Under the pieces are notes generated by a model. The model searched no databases and was not told the origin of the DNA. It saw only the letters and a program-made list of their open reading frames with translations. This document shows, piece by piece, positions 1-11,738 of a stretch of DNA of 64,000 bases. The stretch lies in contig NC_087077.1 of assembly GCF_026151205.1 (NCBI RefSeq), forward strand, positions 18,824,975 to 18,888,974, written 5' to 3'. The DNA comes from Bolinopsis microptera (taxonomy: Eukaryota; Ctenophora; Tentaculata; Lobata; Bolinopsidae). Made by a program: the position numbers and the translations under genes. Position 1 is the stretch's first letter. The number at the start of each line of letters is the position of its first letter.

Positions 1-65
1 GTGCATGTTAACTATGTGCACAACATGTGCATGTTAACTATGTGCACAACATGTGCATATTAACC
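1..65. repeat. 26-bp tandem repeat cut by window edge
   Basis: Two and a half copies of a 26-base unit (starting GTGCATGTTAACTATG) stand head to tail at the very start. The third copy decays after about 13 bases. The array probably continues to the left of the window. No function is apparent. Confidence 0.85.
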
Positions 66-231
66 TGCCGCATATAATCGGTTTGAAGTGGGTTTTGGGG
101 TACTATGTACTATGTACTACGGAGTATTTGGCAAGGTTTAGAGGTCTGTAAACTAGTGAGGTCGGTAAACACTGTAAGGTTTCTCTCCAATTAGACATAT
201 CTCACCAGACACGCACCACATACCTGTTTAA

Positions 232-1574
232 GGGGGGGGGGGGGGGGGGGCCAATGGATATTTTTTTGTGAAACTTGATTTCGAGATAGCAGTTGGCCAA
301 CAAACTAAGACCAGTGACCGAACTTTTGAGGGGGTCCCGGACCCCAACCGCCAAACGGTGCCCGCGGGGCAGCCACGCCCATATTTGGTCCAAATTAGGC
401 CCAATTTAGCCAAATACCCTGAACATGCCCAAAACCCAAATTTTAGGTGCTCTACTTGTAGCTAGTGGTCTCCTGAACTCGTATATGAAATTTCATCAAG
501 ATTGGACAAAAAATGACTGAGTTATGAGCCAAAAACCATATGCCCATATTTGGGCATACGCACCAAATTTGGTAGATTTCGTCCCATAAATTGGTCAAAT
601 ATCAATATTTTCCACTGAAACTTACTTTATATGAAAGGTAAGCCTAAACTACATATTCTCTGTAAGTTATAGCTTTATATCTGTTTAAATGTGGATACTA
701 AGGCGAAAAGACCACAAAAAATGAACTAAATTGCCCATATCTTGATTCGCGATATTCGCGGAATTGATCTCATTAAAATTGTAACAACTCGATCAGTTTT
801 CAAAATTTTTCCATGAAATTTTCGGAATCGACTCGAAATCGCATTTCCACCTTAGTTTGAGAACAGGTTTTTGATTAAGGCCTCAAAAAAAATTTGGCGG
901 CCAAATTCTGAATTTCTCCGGGAAAATTTTGGAATTTGGCCGCCTAATTTTTTTTGGAGGCCTAAATCAAAAAAAAAAGATTTCGAGTCGATTCCGAAAA
1001 TTTCATGGAAAAATTTTGAAAACTGATCGAGTTGTTACAATTTTAATGAGATCAATTCCGCGAATATCGCGAACCAAGATATGGGCAATTTAGTTCATTT
1101 TTTGTGGTCTTTTCGCCTTAGTATCCACATTTAAACAGATATAAAGCTATAACTTACAGAGAATATGTAGTTTAGGCTTACCTTTCATATAAAGTAAGTT
1201 TCAGTGGAAAATATTGATATTTGACCAATTTATGGGACGAAATCTACCAAATTTGGTGCGTATGCCCAAATATGGGCATATAGTTTTTGGCTCATAACTC
1301 AGTCATTTTTTGTCCAATCTTGATGAAATTTCATATACGAGTTCAGGAGACTACTAGCTACAAGTAGAGCACCTAAAATTTGGGTTTTGGGCATGTTCAG
1401 GGTATTTGGCTAAATTGGGCCTGATATGGACCAAATATGGGCGTGGCTGCCCCGCGGGCACCGTTTGGCGGTTGGGGTCCGGGACCCCCTCAAAATTATG
1501 ATCACTGGTCCTAGTTTGTTGATCAACTGCTATCTCGAAATCAAGTTTCACAAAAAAATATCCATTGGCCCCCC
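232..1574. mobile_element. 1.3 kb fold-back (palindromic) element
   Basis: The sequence from about 245 to 908 returns as its reverse complement from about 931 to 1574, leaving a loop of only about 22 bases near 909-930. The arms are nearly identical; the clearest differences are an extra stretch of about 25 bases in the left arm near 845-870 and small substitutions. The left end carries a G19 homopolymer (232-250); the right end ends in C6. The same 65-residue open frame appears once in each arm on opposite strands, which is a consequence of the palindrome and not evidence of coding. A transcript through it would fold into a stem of more than 600 bp. It is best read as a fold-back or MITE-like DNA transposon without its own transposase. 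No clear target-site duplication was found. Confidence 0.85.
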
Positions 1575-2241
1575 TTGACTCGTTCTCACAGACAGCTAAT
1601 ACACCAATTATAAAGGCTATATCTTACTATATATAAAGCGAGACGATATATATATATATCCATGCCATTTTACTGACACCACGGCATCAACTTTAACGCA
1701 ACTTTCCGCAAAAACCGTAAAAGATATAAAACTGAAACTTTTTTGACTGGGTCAAATGCTTTAATGGCCTTCAAATCAGCATGAAAAAATAAAAAATTGG
1801 CCAAGGAATAATAATTTTAGTGCCCAAAATTTGGACTCCCGAGTGGTGTCAAAAACGCGAATTAAATAGGTAATAATTATTTTAGTCTCTCGAGTCTTGA
1901 CACCACTTTAGGGTTAGACGGGTTCCTGCTAGTAATTATAACAAATAATCTGAGAACATATCATGCGAACACATTGAAACGCTGAACAGTTATCTTAACC
2001 TGAAAAGAGAAATTTACGGAATTATCAGAAATTATGAACTTTAAGCACTCCCCATGGCCCATATTTGTGAAGACATTTCACTTTTTATACTAGTGTTAAT
2101 CAGACTGAAGTGTGGTGGAACTAGATGTACGCGGTATAATCAACCATCGCCCAATTAGCAATCTCAGATCTTCCATACGTTCCCTGGTCAAGGAAACTCC
2201 GTCTCAATGCAATTAACTTAACCAACCAATTACACACCTGC
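1575..2241. other. Intergenic sequence, no gene seen
   Basis: No supported coding region. Short AT-rich repeats (a TATATA run near 1640) and an imperfect inverted pair, GTGGTGTCA near 1834 against TGACACCAC near 1898, are visible. No recognisable transposon end or RNA gene. Confidence 0.5.
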
Positions 2242-2405
2242 CACGTGGACAGCTGCAACCAATCAGAGCAGCAAACGGACAAAGTCACGTGTGCGGGTGA
2301 ATGACGGAGTAGGGTCACGTGACAGTGGTCATTAGAAGAGCAGACTGCGTTATTTTTACAGTGTATGCTATATGTACATGATATGCAGGAGTGTGCCGTC
2401 ACGTG
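2242..2405. promoter_or_regulatory. Cluster of four CACGTG E-boxes with a CCAAT box
   Basis: CACGTG palindromes occur at 2242-2247, 2286-2291, 2316-2321 and 2400-2405, with CCAAT near 2258, all within 165 bases. CACGTG is the binding site of bHLH-zip factors (MYC/MAX, USF, MITF/TFE). Only the last of the four lies inside the duplicated block and returns in copy B (about 10200). Which transcript it would control is not visible; the beta-subunit gene nearby ends towards it. Confidence 0.4.
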
Positions 2406-3654
2406 CCACGGCTCAGAATGATCCAGAAATTTGCAGACATTAAAAACTGCGAGGCTAGAGCTGCACGACATGCTGGACAAATTGCGGTGTAAGAGCAGAC
2501 TGCAGAGAGACTATCATAAAGTGAACTCCAGAACATGCTAGCTAAGACAAGATGACGATTAAGGTTTGAAACGATTTGTATATCAAATCATCGTTTCTAA
2601 CCTTAATCGAATGCTCTTTATGATAATATCTTTGCTCAAACTCTACGCTACAATGAATCCAACATGTCGTGCAGCTCTTGCCTCGCAGTTGTCTGCAAAT
2701 TTCTTTTTTATACCCTCAACAGTACTATCCTATAATATAACAAATAATTTCAGCTCGCTATGTAACCAGGCCGACAAGACCTGAATATCTTCAGCGTGAA
2801 CCTTAAAGTTAAAAGATTTTATTACCAAAGAAAACAATTGAATGACTAAACGTCGAATTTATGTTTTAGTAATAACTTGTATATCACAATATTACGATTT
2901 CAGACCTCGGACCAGACAATGGAAACTTTCTAAAACCCTTTTTACCGTGAAACGATTTCATATCAGAAAGTATTATACTCAACAATTGTAACGAGTTCTC
3001 AACTCCTAGATTACACGGGAACAAATCTGCTTCTTTACAATAACTATGCAAAATATGTATCAATCTAATTACGAATACAAATTGTTATAATGATTATGTT
3101 TACGTTCAAGTTCCCTACGCTTTACTATTTAAACTAGCATCCAAACATTTTATGATAGTTAATCCAACAAACGCGCACCATGACCATTAACAAATAACCA
3201 AAGCACTATGTACTACTAAATCCAATATCGCATTGGTATGAAAATAAAGCTCAAAATAACATCATTTCAATAAAGCGATAAATATACCGATTCAACTAAT
3301 AACTAACTAAAAATGCATGTATTTAATATTCAGTTCGGCTGGTGTTCAACTTTTGTTCAATCAATGATTCTTGAGAATGATAGATGAAAGAACTCAAGAA
3401 TTATTTTGTGACAATTTTTTGACCAACGAAAAATAATTATGGCTGCGAAAGGAAAGTTATATTATTTATCAATAGAAATCTAAAAAATGTCTATTAATGT
3501 TAATGGTGTTCAATAAATTAATATCATAATCTAGCTCATCATAATAGTAACCTATGTAATAATCAGATGATCACGAGAGTTTGTGTAGATCTTATCAGCA
3601 CGGTTAAGTTGCGACAAATCTCTTGCACCGACTCACTCCAAATCCACATCCAAA

Positions 3655-6600
3655 CTATTCATCGGCATTCGTGTCTTTTGAGTATCTGATTTCGAAGTTG
3701 GCGTCGCCTGAATCTTCGATCTTCTTCTCGTTGACGTAAGCGCTGCAATCAAGATAGGTTTCCAAAGAATCTGTCTCGCTCATTGCAGCTTGTTTTATCT
3801 CTGAGAAATTGATGAGTGAGAAGTGAGATGACAATTCTAATGAATTTAAAGTAGATTAGAGAATAGAAAAGTCAAGAAAATACATAAAAGTTAAAACTCC
3901 TAGACAGGGCCAGCGAGACAGATATCTTCAACAGAAAAACATGTCAGATAAAGAATAACTTACTGTTCAAGGTTATCTCGATAGCCTGCATGGGCTGCAG
4001 ACCATTCTCTGCCTTGGAGGTATAAGGGTAGTACGCTTTCAGTGCTGCAGCGATTTCGACTTCTTTCTGCATTTCCATATCGAACTGAAAATGATTGATA
4101 CGTGATTTACCTTTCAAATAATGATAAAATTATGAATAAAATCTGAGATTTTTATGGAAAACATAATCATCATGTGTGTAGTGTGTAGTTTTGTTACGCG
4201 TTGATTATTGAGCTCTCTTATCTCATCGCTTATCGGGGCTAGGTGGCCTAGTGATCAGAGCATCCGCCTTCTGCGCAGAAAGTTCAGGGTTCGAATCCCA
4301 GTGTCACCTAGCCTAGGGAGTAGCTAAGGAGTAAGGATCCATTGGATCTATGCGATCTTCTCGGTCGACTCAGCCGAATGATAAGAAACTTAATTTAGGG
4401 TTAAATGAGGACCTGAGGGGTACCTGTTGAAAGTTCAAGAAACTTCCTAGGATAACCCTTCAGTGAATACATTATCCCCCCATTATGGGAAATGTGGACT
4501 TTGACTCTACAATGTGGTCACGTGAATATTTGGGCATGTTTGCCGATGCTGCTAATGATCTTGGTTGTTGGGTTGAGGAAGTGATGAAGACAATAGACTG
4601 TGTAGTGATAAAGATAGTCATATTAGTATTACATTAGACAAGTTCAAGAAACTATATATAAGGACCTTTTAGTAAAGCACCTTTTTGATGCATTTTAGGG
4701 TATTGTTGTATATACGGATCTCTTTCTTAAAGCGGCAACAAAAATAGAGGAAATGAAAAGTGACATGATTTATGCTCAGAAAATTATTCAGTTGCAAGGC
4801 AAGGGGAACTCTTGGAGTTTGAACATAAAGACTAAAGAGCTAGATTCAGTCCAGAGAACCTTTAAAACCGCTATAGAAAATATTGTTCAAGCTGAGTCTG
4901 AGATTAAGTTTTACAGTGCTGCTGTAACAAAACGTTCCCCCAGCTCTGCCTCCACTTTCACGGCAGAGAACTCGAAGAAAGTAGTTCAGAATGTGGTAGC
5001 TGAAGAGGATCTCAGCAAAAACATGTTGATTTTTGGTCTCAAGGAGTATGCTCAGTATGCAGGAGAGAAACTCGGCAATACAATTTGTGATGTGTTTGAA
5101 CAAATGGCAGAGAAGCCACGCTTCGAAGCTGCTCGAATTGGGAATAAAGCTACTAAAAAACATAGGGCTGTCAAAGTATCATTTGGAAGCTCTAGCACCG
5201 TTCATCAGATACTGATTAAAGCTAAAGAACTCAGACTGTCTCAGTGTGTTAAAACTGTCTTTATTTCACCGGATCGGTCGCCGGAGGAGCGAGCAGTACA
5301 TAAACAGTTTGTTCTAGATTTGAAGAGGAAGGTCAAGGAAAATCCTAAAAGTAATCTAGGTAAACTATAGGTAAAAATATAATATTAATCATAAGCTAAA
5401 ATGTACTAATCTTTGTATTCTAAATGGGGAAAAAGAAGAAACATTGTCAGTCAGTCGAGAAAATTGTCAGTCAGGCTATATGGCAGCTTTGTAGATGTTG
5501 TGACTATGCTAGTAGTGGTCCCAGGCTTGCGACTGGAATTGCGGTGTTAAATCGATTTAATGGTACCAACGATCCACCTCCCACTTGTTGTTTGGTACTT
5601 AGCAATAATTAATATATACGTTATTTTATCAGGACATAATTTTTTGGCCATTTTATATGAACTCTTACACTTTATATTTACTGAGAATATACATGAATTC
5701 TGGAGTTTAAATTATTAATATATCTCTTATGTCACCATGCCAGCCGCTTTGAAGTCGGCAATTTTTATTTTTTTAATATTGGTTGTTGATATATATAAGC
5801 GGGATGTAAATGCTTTGCCTTTATTTCATTTCATTTTATTTCATACGTTTGTGTGAACCTAACAAATATATAGAGTTAAGTTTCCCAATTTCCCAAAAAT
5901 TTATAATTAGATGTACTCACTGGAGGGTCCAAGTTTCCAGATCCAGTTTTTCCCACGCTCCAATTGCAATCAAAAGACAACGTCTTTTTTTCTGGAGTCC
6001 AATTGTAAATCTGAATTATTGGATAGTTTGGTGAGAAAAATGGGTTATTGGTAGGTGCAGCTCTCCGTCAAGGTACTGTTGATTGTTAAACCAATTGATG
6101 TTACGTACTTACCATAATACTCGAATTAACATTTTAATTAACATTTTAATTTAATCACGAATAGCAAATCTAGAGAAATAGCTGTGAACAATTTTTATTT
6201 AGGTATTTAAACTTTTAAAACTAAAATTGTTCAAAAATACCCACGGGTACCCACCCTGTTAAGTCCAATATAGAAACATCCCACTTTATCAGAGTCTTTA
6301 TCGGAGTTGAAGGGTTTTGATTGGTTGTAACATTTTCCAAGGTTAGCTTCGCTCCAATCGAAAAATCCGACGCCCTTGTTATCCTTTGCAGCTGCAGAGA
6401 GAATAAACCACTTTTAAACAGAGCTGAGTATCGACAGAATTATGTTGTGGTTTTACAACATACAATTAAACCATGCTTCAAGATAATGAGAGATAAAAAT
6501 AAACGTATACAAATAAATTTATTATATTTACCATTTTTTTATTCAAGATATTTAAAAATTAAAATGAACGTATAAAAAATAAATTTACTGTATTTTTCTG

Positions 6601-8896
6601 CTAATTTGTCGGCTGCCACCCTGTACTTATTCCATTCTTCTTCTTTCTCGAAGTTCATGATGTACAAGTCTGGGGAAGGGGCTGCTAGCTCTGAAACAAA
6701 AATTCAACTCAACTTGTCATGAATGCAAATAGCAGAGCAAGCCAGAACCGTTATTATGCGATCTTGATCATATACTAGTGATCCATTTATTACTTCGCAC
6801 ATAAATTTATAAAAATTATAATAAATAAAATTCTAAAATGTATTACCTGCTTCGACATTAAAATCACACCCAACACCCAACAAAAATACGTTTAAGTCAT
6901 ACAAGTGAGACTCAAGTATGGAAAAATGAAATATGCCAGCCAATACAGTGGGCAGGCCACGTACCCTATGCCAGTGGGCAACCCCTAGCCCACTAGAGCC
7001 CTTAATTTGTTGTAAAATTGAGGTTAATAATTGGCTATTTGATCAGTTAACCTCACATATTACAATTTCTTAACAATTTGTTGCTCCAATCTCGAATACA
7101 AAAACTATAATCTGCCCTTAAGGTTAACATATTTTAACAAAAATCAGTCCTGTGCTGTGGCTCTCCTAAAAAATGTATTTACCACTTTTAAAACTTATCT
7201 TCTTCTAGTAGAGCTTTAAATTTAATATCCGTTTCATCTCAAAATTGAAACATCTGTTTCCGAGATAATTACAATCAAATGATACGATATGTAGCGATGT
7301 AACAGAATTCTTCCCCTGGCCCTAGCTGTTTTTACGAGGTAAATTATAGACAGTTGCGTGACGGCTATAGCTAGAACCTCATACCTTAGTTCCCAAAAAT
7401 TTGTGTGCAATTAAATTGAGCACAATTTATTTGAGCCCGAAAAATTTGGGCAAAAAATTTGAACTCATTTGGGCGACCGAAAATTTGGGCACAAATTCTT
7501 CGAAAAATGAACGATTTTCCACTAAAATTTCAGTTAGATATTTGCCTTAGTTCATTATTATTCCTTATTATTCCAGTCATTTTGCTTTCAATTTTAAGCA
7601 TGTAGGTGGTAGTCTGAGTTGTTTCACATTATAAAATTTACGATCTGCCCAGTAACTACTAAAAAATACAGTGATGATGGCACAGTACAAAATGATAGAT
7701 TTATACAATAGTGATATTTAGTCTCTCAATCAGATAGCATATTTAAAAGGGAGGCCAGATGACATAAGGAAAGGCTTTGAGAAGTCGGGTATAACTGATG
7801 CTTGTAGATCAGACTTTACGGTGGATGATAATCCATTTGCAGATCTTGTTTAAATCTGAAAATCTCTAGCTCTCCGTACCTCTAGCCATTTGTTTTATTA
7901 GTAGCTGTTAGCTATTCCAGTAATTTCTATTCATTTAAAATATAAGCCTTTTTAATTGGTCAAGCCATGAATGACAGATTAGAAAACTAAAATTTCAAAT
8001 ATTATTTCACTTGGATATGAAGAAAAAGCCATCTTTCTATAGATTTCAGGGCCACAGGCCAAATGCCAAAAGTTTGGTTAGCAAAAAATTTAGCAGACGG
8101 AAAAGATTAACGCAATTAATTTGGTCTGCAAAAAATTTGGGCGAGAGGCCCGCTCAAATTTTTTGTCGCCCAAATTTTTGGGAATTAAGGTATCTTAGCT
8201 TTCACTTTGGAGCAAAAAATATCTACATGACATTTTAGGACAAGGCCTTGAAGTACATGTGTGCCAAGTTACAAGGTCTCAATTTGTAAACTGTAAATGA
8301 TAGTTTTTTTTAAAACAAAATTTCATTTCAGGTAAATTTATCAACATTTTGGGATTTTAGACATGAATATCAAATTGCTTAACATGAACACCAGATTTGG
8401 ATTCACATACTAGGTTTGATGGTACGTCCGATAACTGTAGGCTTGTCATCGTCCAGGGTTTGCAGCATCACTATCAGGCAGACGGCGAAGAAAGCTGCCA
8501 AACAAGCGTAGAAGAAGAAGTAGAAGATTATAAGTTTTCCTGAAAATATAATCTCTTCGAATGCTTCCCAAAATTACCTACTATTATATGAACAGTGCAG
8601 CATTCCTGGTATTGACAAAAGCTACCACAAAATGTCATTCAGGTAGAAGCTGAAACTATTCTCCAATAATGTAAAAACTGATCAACAATTCTTTTTTTAA
8701 ATGTGAAATATTGTGGTAAAACCGATGAGAAGATATCAGTGTATACATGCTATGATGTATGATGAAATGTATGGTTTTAAAGTATTTTACCCCAGTCTTC
8801 TTTAGAGCGTGAGTGGATCAGGGACGTTCCAGCATTTTTGAGATACATGAGTGATGTTGATGGACCAGGATCGTCAATTGGATCATACTGTGGCAT
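3655..8896 (-). CDS. Na+/K+-ATPase beta subunit, copy A (7 exons, alternative first exon)
   Basis: Beta subunit of the plasma-membrane P-type Na+/K+ (or H+/K+) pump, a single-pass type II glycoprotein that matures and stabilises the alpha subunit. Exons by splice sites and phase: 8896-8791, 8539-8411, 6690-6589, 6391-6251, 6060-5921, 4084-3964, 3800-3655; all junctions keep frame and give 294 aa (human ATP1B1 has 303). Exon 2 codes for the membrane helix (KLIIFYFFFYACLAAFF), exon 4 for the family motif GCFYIGLNRV, exon 6 for KAYYPY, and exon 7 for the conserved LDCSAY. Cysteines fit the second and third of the three usual disulfides; the first pair is missing. N-glycosylation motifs NQS and NWS are present. 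The cytoplasmic start comes from a non-canonical exon, with an in-frame TAG just upstream of the ATG. The canonical first exon found in copy B is absent here. Expression from this start is not proven. Confidence 0.85.
4237..4510 (+). mobile_element. tRNA-derived SINE
   Basis: The head (4237-4313) looks like a tRNA: a perfect 7-bp acceptor stem (GGCTAGG with CCTAGCC), an A-box-like TGGCCTAGTGATCAGAGC and a perfect B box GGTTCGAATCC at 4288-4298. The anticodon loop would read TCT (Arg), but the anticodon stem has a mismatch and extra bases sit between the T arm and the acceptor, so it is not a working tRNA. The body that follows contains GACTCAGCCGAATGAT and has relatives at 9851-10030 and 16865-17045. 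It lies in intron 6 of the copy A beta-subunit gene, in the opposite orientation, and is absent from the matching place in copy B. Confidence 0.7.
4753..5370 (+). mobile_element. LINE ORF1-like protein (205 aa) in an intron
   Basis: An uninterrupted frame on the strand opposite to the host gene. Its second half matches the common ORF1 pattern of animal non-LTR retrotransposons: a NMLIFGLKE strand, a FEAARIGNK segment, KVSFGSSSTVHQIL and a PDRSPEERAVHKQ motif close to the end. This part of the family folds like an RRM and binds the element's RNA. The N-terminal third is helical and probably coiled coil. No endonuclease or reverse transcriptase follows, so this is a fragment. The frame also continues upstream of the ATG without an obvious start. 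A broken paralogue lies at 12250-12965 in copy B. Confidence 0.75.
7384..8190. mobile_element. 807-bp MITE with TA target-site duplication
   Basis: The terminal inverted repeats are CCTTAGTTCCCAAAAATTTG at 7384 and its reverse complement with one mismatch ending at 8190. TA flanks both ends (7382-7383 and 8191-8192). The matching site in copy B (near 14803) reads CCTCATATCTTAG without the element, which gives the empty site with a single TA. TA duplication is typical of Tc1/mariner superfamily elements. Inside are repeated AAAATTTGGGC blocks and no supported gene. It sits in intron 2 of the copy A beta-subunit gene. Confidence 0.9.
8791..8896 (-). other. Alternative first coding exon of beta-subunit copy A
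   Basis: It codes for 35 residues starting MPQYDPIDDPGPSTS and ending EDWG across the splice, with donor GTAAAAT in phase 1, which fits exon 2 exactly. It does not look like the canonical beta cytoplasmic tail (FLYNP..TVFGR..SSW) seen at 15771-15891. A pyrimidine-rich acceptor-like stretch lies upstream, so a 5' untranslated exon may precede it. Its sister in copy B (15547-15652) has lost the frame. Confidence 0.65.
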
Positions 8897-9195
8897 GATC
8901 TATGATCTAGCTATGAAAGTGTGAAAGGTGAAATGAATCGTTTGTATGAGTTGTAGATATGATGAAATGAAATGAAAAATAGCTACATGTCATTTTAGGA
9001 CAATACCTTGAAGTATACGTGTGCCAATTTGTAAACTGTAAAAGATAGTCTTTAAACAAAATTTCATTTGAAGTTTTCATTTACAATAGATTACATGTAA
9101 ACCTAAATTTCTGATGCACAATATCTCAAGAACAGAAACCTTTTTTCGATACCAATTCAAAAAATACTTTATTAAATTTTTTGTACAGTGCTTAA

Positions 9196-9540
9196 ATGTA
9201 TCATTTAGGAGATACTCTGAAAGACCTTCATTGGCTGCCCATCAGTTACAGAATTCAATACAAATTATTACTTCTTGTTTATAAATGTCTTAATGGTATG
9301 GGACCAGATTATTTAAGTACAATGTTGAAATTTGCTAATATAATTTACAATTATAATCATCTTATCTACTTGACAGAACCTAGGGTACATACACAGTATG
9401 GAGAGAGATCGTTTCAGAAAGTTGGCCCTAAATTATGGAATGAGCTGCCTCTTGAAATTAAGAACTGCATGTCGTTGGACTCTTTTAAAGTGTATCTAAA
9501 TACGTTTCTTTTCAAGCGTGCTTATGATATTCCTGAATAG
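9196..9540 (+). mobile_element. 3' end of a LINE (reverse transcriptase C-terminus)
   Basis: An open frame of 114 aa shows the usual tail of CR1/L2-like LINE polymerases: LHWLPISYRIQYKLLLLVYK, LTEPRVHTQYGERSFQ, then VGPKLWNELPLEIKNC and a final SFKVYLNTFLF before the stop. The rest of the element is missing upstream. It lies just outside the beta-subunit gene and is part of the duplicated block, with a degraded sister at 16018-16563. The element is 5'-truncated, as is usual for target-primed integration. Confidence 0.85.
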
Positions 9541-9850
9541 TTTCTTAAACTAATAAATACCTCTTTTAACCATAGAATTTTTAAATATTTTTATTGAAAA
9601 ATGCATACCCTTTATCTTGTTATTTAGTGCATCAAGTCTTTAAATTTGTTGTATGATGAAATTATTACTATAATTTGTATCTTATTCTGATGGCATCAAT
9701 CTACCTCAGCTCTGTCAAGGCTATGTCATTTAGACATCTAATTAAACTCCCTGTTGATGTGGTACACTCACAATATCCTAAGATAGTTGTTCACACCATC
9801 CAGGGGGCAGGGAGTAAAGACTTTATTTCTGTTGACCCTATACCAAGTGT

Positions 9851-10030
9851 AACCTAGACTAGTCTAGGGAATTAGCTCAGAATCCATTGGATCTTTGCTA
9901 TGTTGCACATCTGTGTTATGTCTCCTTGGTTGACTCAGCCAAATGATTGGATAACCGTAATTAAGGGTTAAATTAGGGGCCCTGCCAAGAGATAAGGAAT
10001 CTTGCTATGGTAGCCTTCAGTAGATCTACA
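9851..10030 (+). mobile_element. SINE body, headless copy
   Basis: This stretch resembles the body of the SINE at 4314-4480 (a CCATTGGATCT block, GACTCAGCCAAATGAT, GGGTTAAATTAGGGG) but has no recognisable tRNA head. It is shared with copy B at 16865-17045, so it was present before the segmental duplication. It could also be the 3' tail region of a partner LINE, since the LINE end lies 310 bases upstream in both copies. Confidence 0.5.
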
Positions 10031-11738
10031 TTCTACATCATCCTGTACATTGTAGTTTTTACTACATTTTAAACATTATTGTAGTATTATCTACCCTCTA
10101 TACCCTCTATACCCTCTTATTATTATATACCTTGATTGACACTTTTATACCCTGTACTAATCATATTACCCTCAGGGTTTGTTTGCAATCGAAAATCGTC
10201 ACGTGCCACGGCACAGAATGATCCAGAAATTTGCAGACTTAAAAACTGCAGCAAGCCAAGAGCTAGAGCTGCACGCAAGCTGGACACATTGCGGTGTAAG
10301 AGCAGAGAGACTATCATAAAAAGAACTCCAGGACATACCAGCTAAGACAAGATGACGATTAAGGTTTGAAACGATTTTTATATTAAATCATCGTTTCTAA
10401 CCTCCCTAACCTTAATCGAATGCTCTTTGATCGAACTCTACAATGAATCCAACATGTCGTGCAGCTATTGCCTCGCAGTTGTCTGCAAATTTATATTAAA
10501 TAATAGTTTTCATACCCTCAACAGTGCTATCCTATAATATAACAAATAATTTCAGCTCGCTATGTAACCAGGCCGACAAGACCTGAATATCGTATGATTA
10601 TTATTTCCCTATTTACGATCGGACGTGCACAGTGGTAAACATATTTGAATTTCATTCTGTTTTTGAGCTTTTTAATTTTATTCACGCGAGAAAACTATTA
10701 TATCTTCCTGACTGAAATTGTTGTCGAAGCGTGAACCTTAAAAGATTTTATTGCCAAAGAAAACAATTGAATGACTAAACGTCGAATTTATGTTTTAGTA
10801 ATAACTTGTATATCACAATATAACGATTTCAGACCTCGGAAACTTTGTAAAACCCTTTTTACCGTGAAACGATTTCATATCAGAAAGTATTATACTCAAC
10901 AATTGTAACGAGTTCTCAACTCCTAGATTACACGGGAACAAATCTGCTTCTTTACAAAAACTGTGCAAAATATGTATCAATCTAATTACGAATACAAATT
11001 GTAATAATGATTATTCTTACTCCAAGCTCCTCTACGCTTTACTATTTAAACTAGCATCCAAACATTTTATGATAGTTAATCCAACAAACGCGCACCATTA
11101 ACAAATAACCCAAGCACTATGTACTACTAAATCCAATATCGCATTGGTATGAAAATAAAGCTCAAAATAACATCATTTCAATAAAACGATAAATATACCG
11201 ATTGAACTAATAACTAACTAAAAATGCATGTATTTAATATTCAGTTCGGCTGGTGTACAACTTTTGTTAAATCGATGATTCTGAGAGTGATTGATGAAAG
11301 AACTCAAGAATTATTTTGTGTTAATTTTTTGACCAACGAAAAACAATTATGGCTGCGAAAGGAAAGTTATATTGTTTATCAATAGAAATCTAAAAAGTGT
11401 CTATTCACGTTTATAATTCTTGTTCAATTTCGAACGAAAAATCGGTACAAGTAAACAAAATGCTATCGATAGTTTTGAAATCCGTAATTACAAAATCGCC
11501 TTCAATCTTAGTACACAAAATAAAATCATTATAAATAGGTATATATAATAGTAGAATTTAGAAAACTGATCAGTTTTGCAATGTTAATGGTGTTCAATAA
11601 ATTAATATCAAAATCTAGCTCATCATAATAGTAACCTATGTAATAATCAGATGATCACGAGAGTTTGTGTAGATCTTATCAGCACGGTTAAGTTGCGACA
11701 GATCTCTTGCACCGACTCACTCCAAATCCACATCCAAA

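Larger units (their letters stand above)
2397..10196. repeat. Tandem segmental duplication, copy A
   Basis: This block aligns along its length with 10197-17197. The left end matches from CGTCACGTGCCACGG at 2397 and 10197. The right end is the stretch containing ACCCTCAGGGTTTGTT, present at about 10170 and 17170, after which copy A runs directly into copy B. It holds the first Na+/K+-ATPase beta gene, a SINE, a LINE ORF1 relic, a MITE and a LINE 3' end. Copies differ by many small changes and by insertions private to one of them, so the duplication is not very recent. Confidence 0.9.

Noticed and set aside
268-465. 65-aa open frame, repeated at 1354-1551 on the other strand
   Set aside because: The two are mirror images caused by the palindrome; no domain is visible.
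2121-2480. 119-aa minus-strand open frame
   Set aside because: Cysteine/serine-rich composition without a domain; it crosses the duplication border and the frame is not kept in copy B.
4237-4313. Functional tRNA-Arg gene
   Set aside because: The acceptor stem and B box are good, but the anticodon and T arms are irregular and a SINE body follows.
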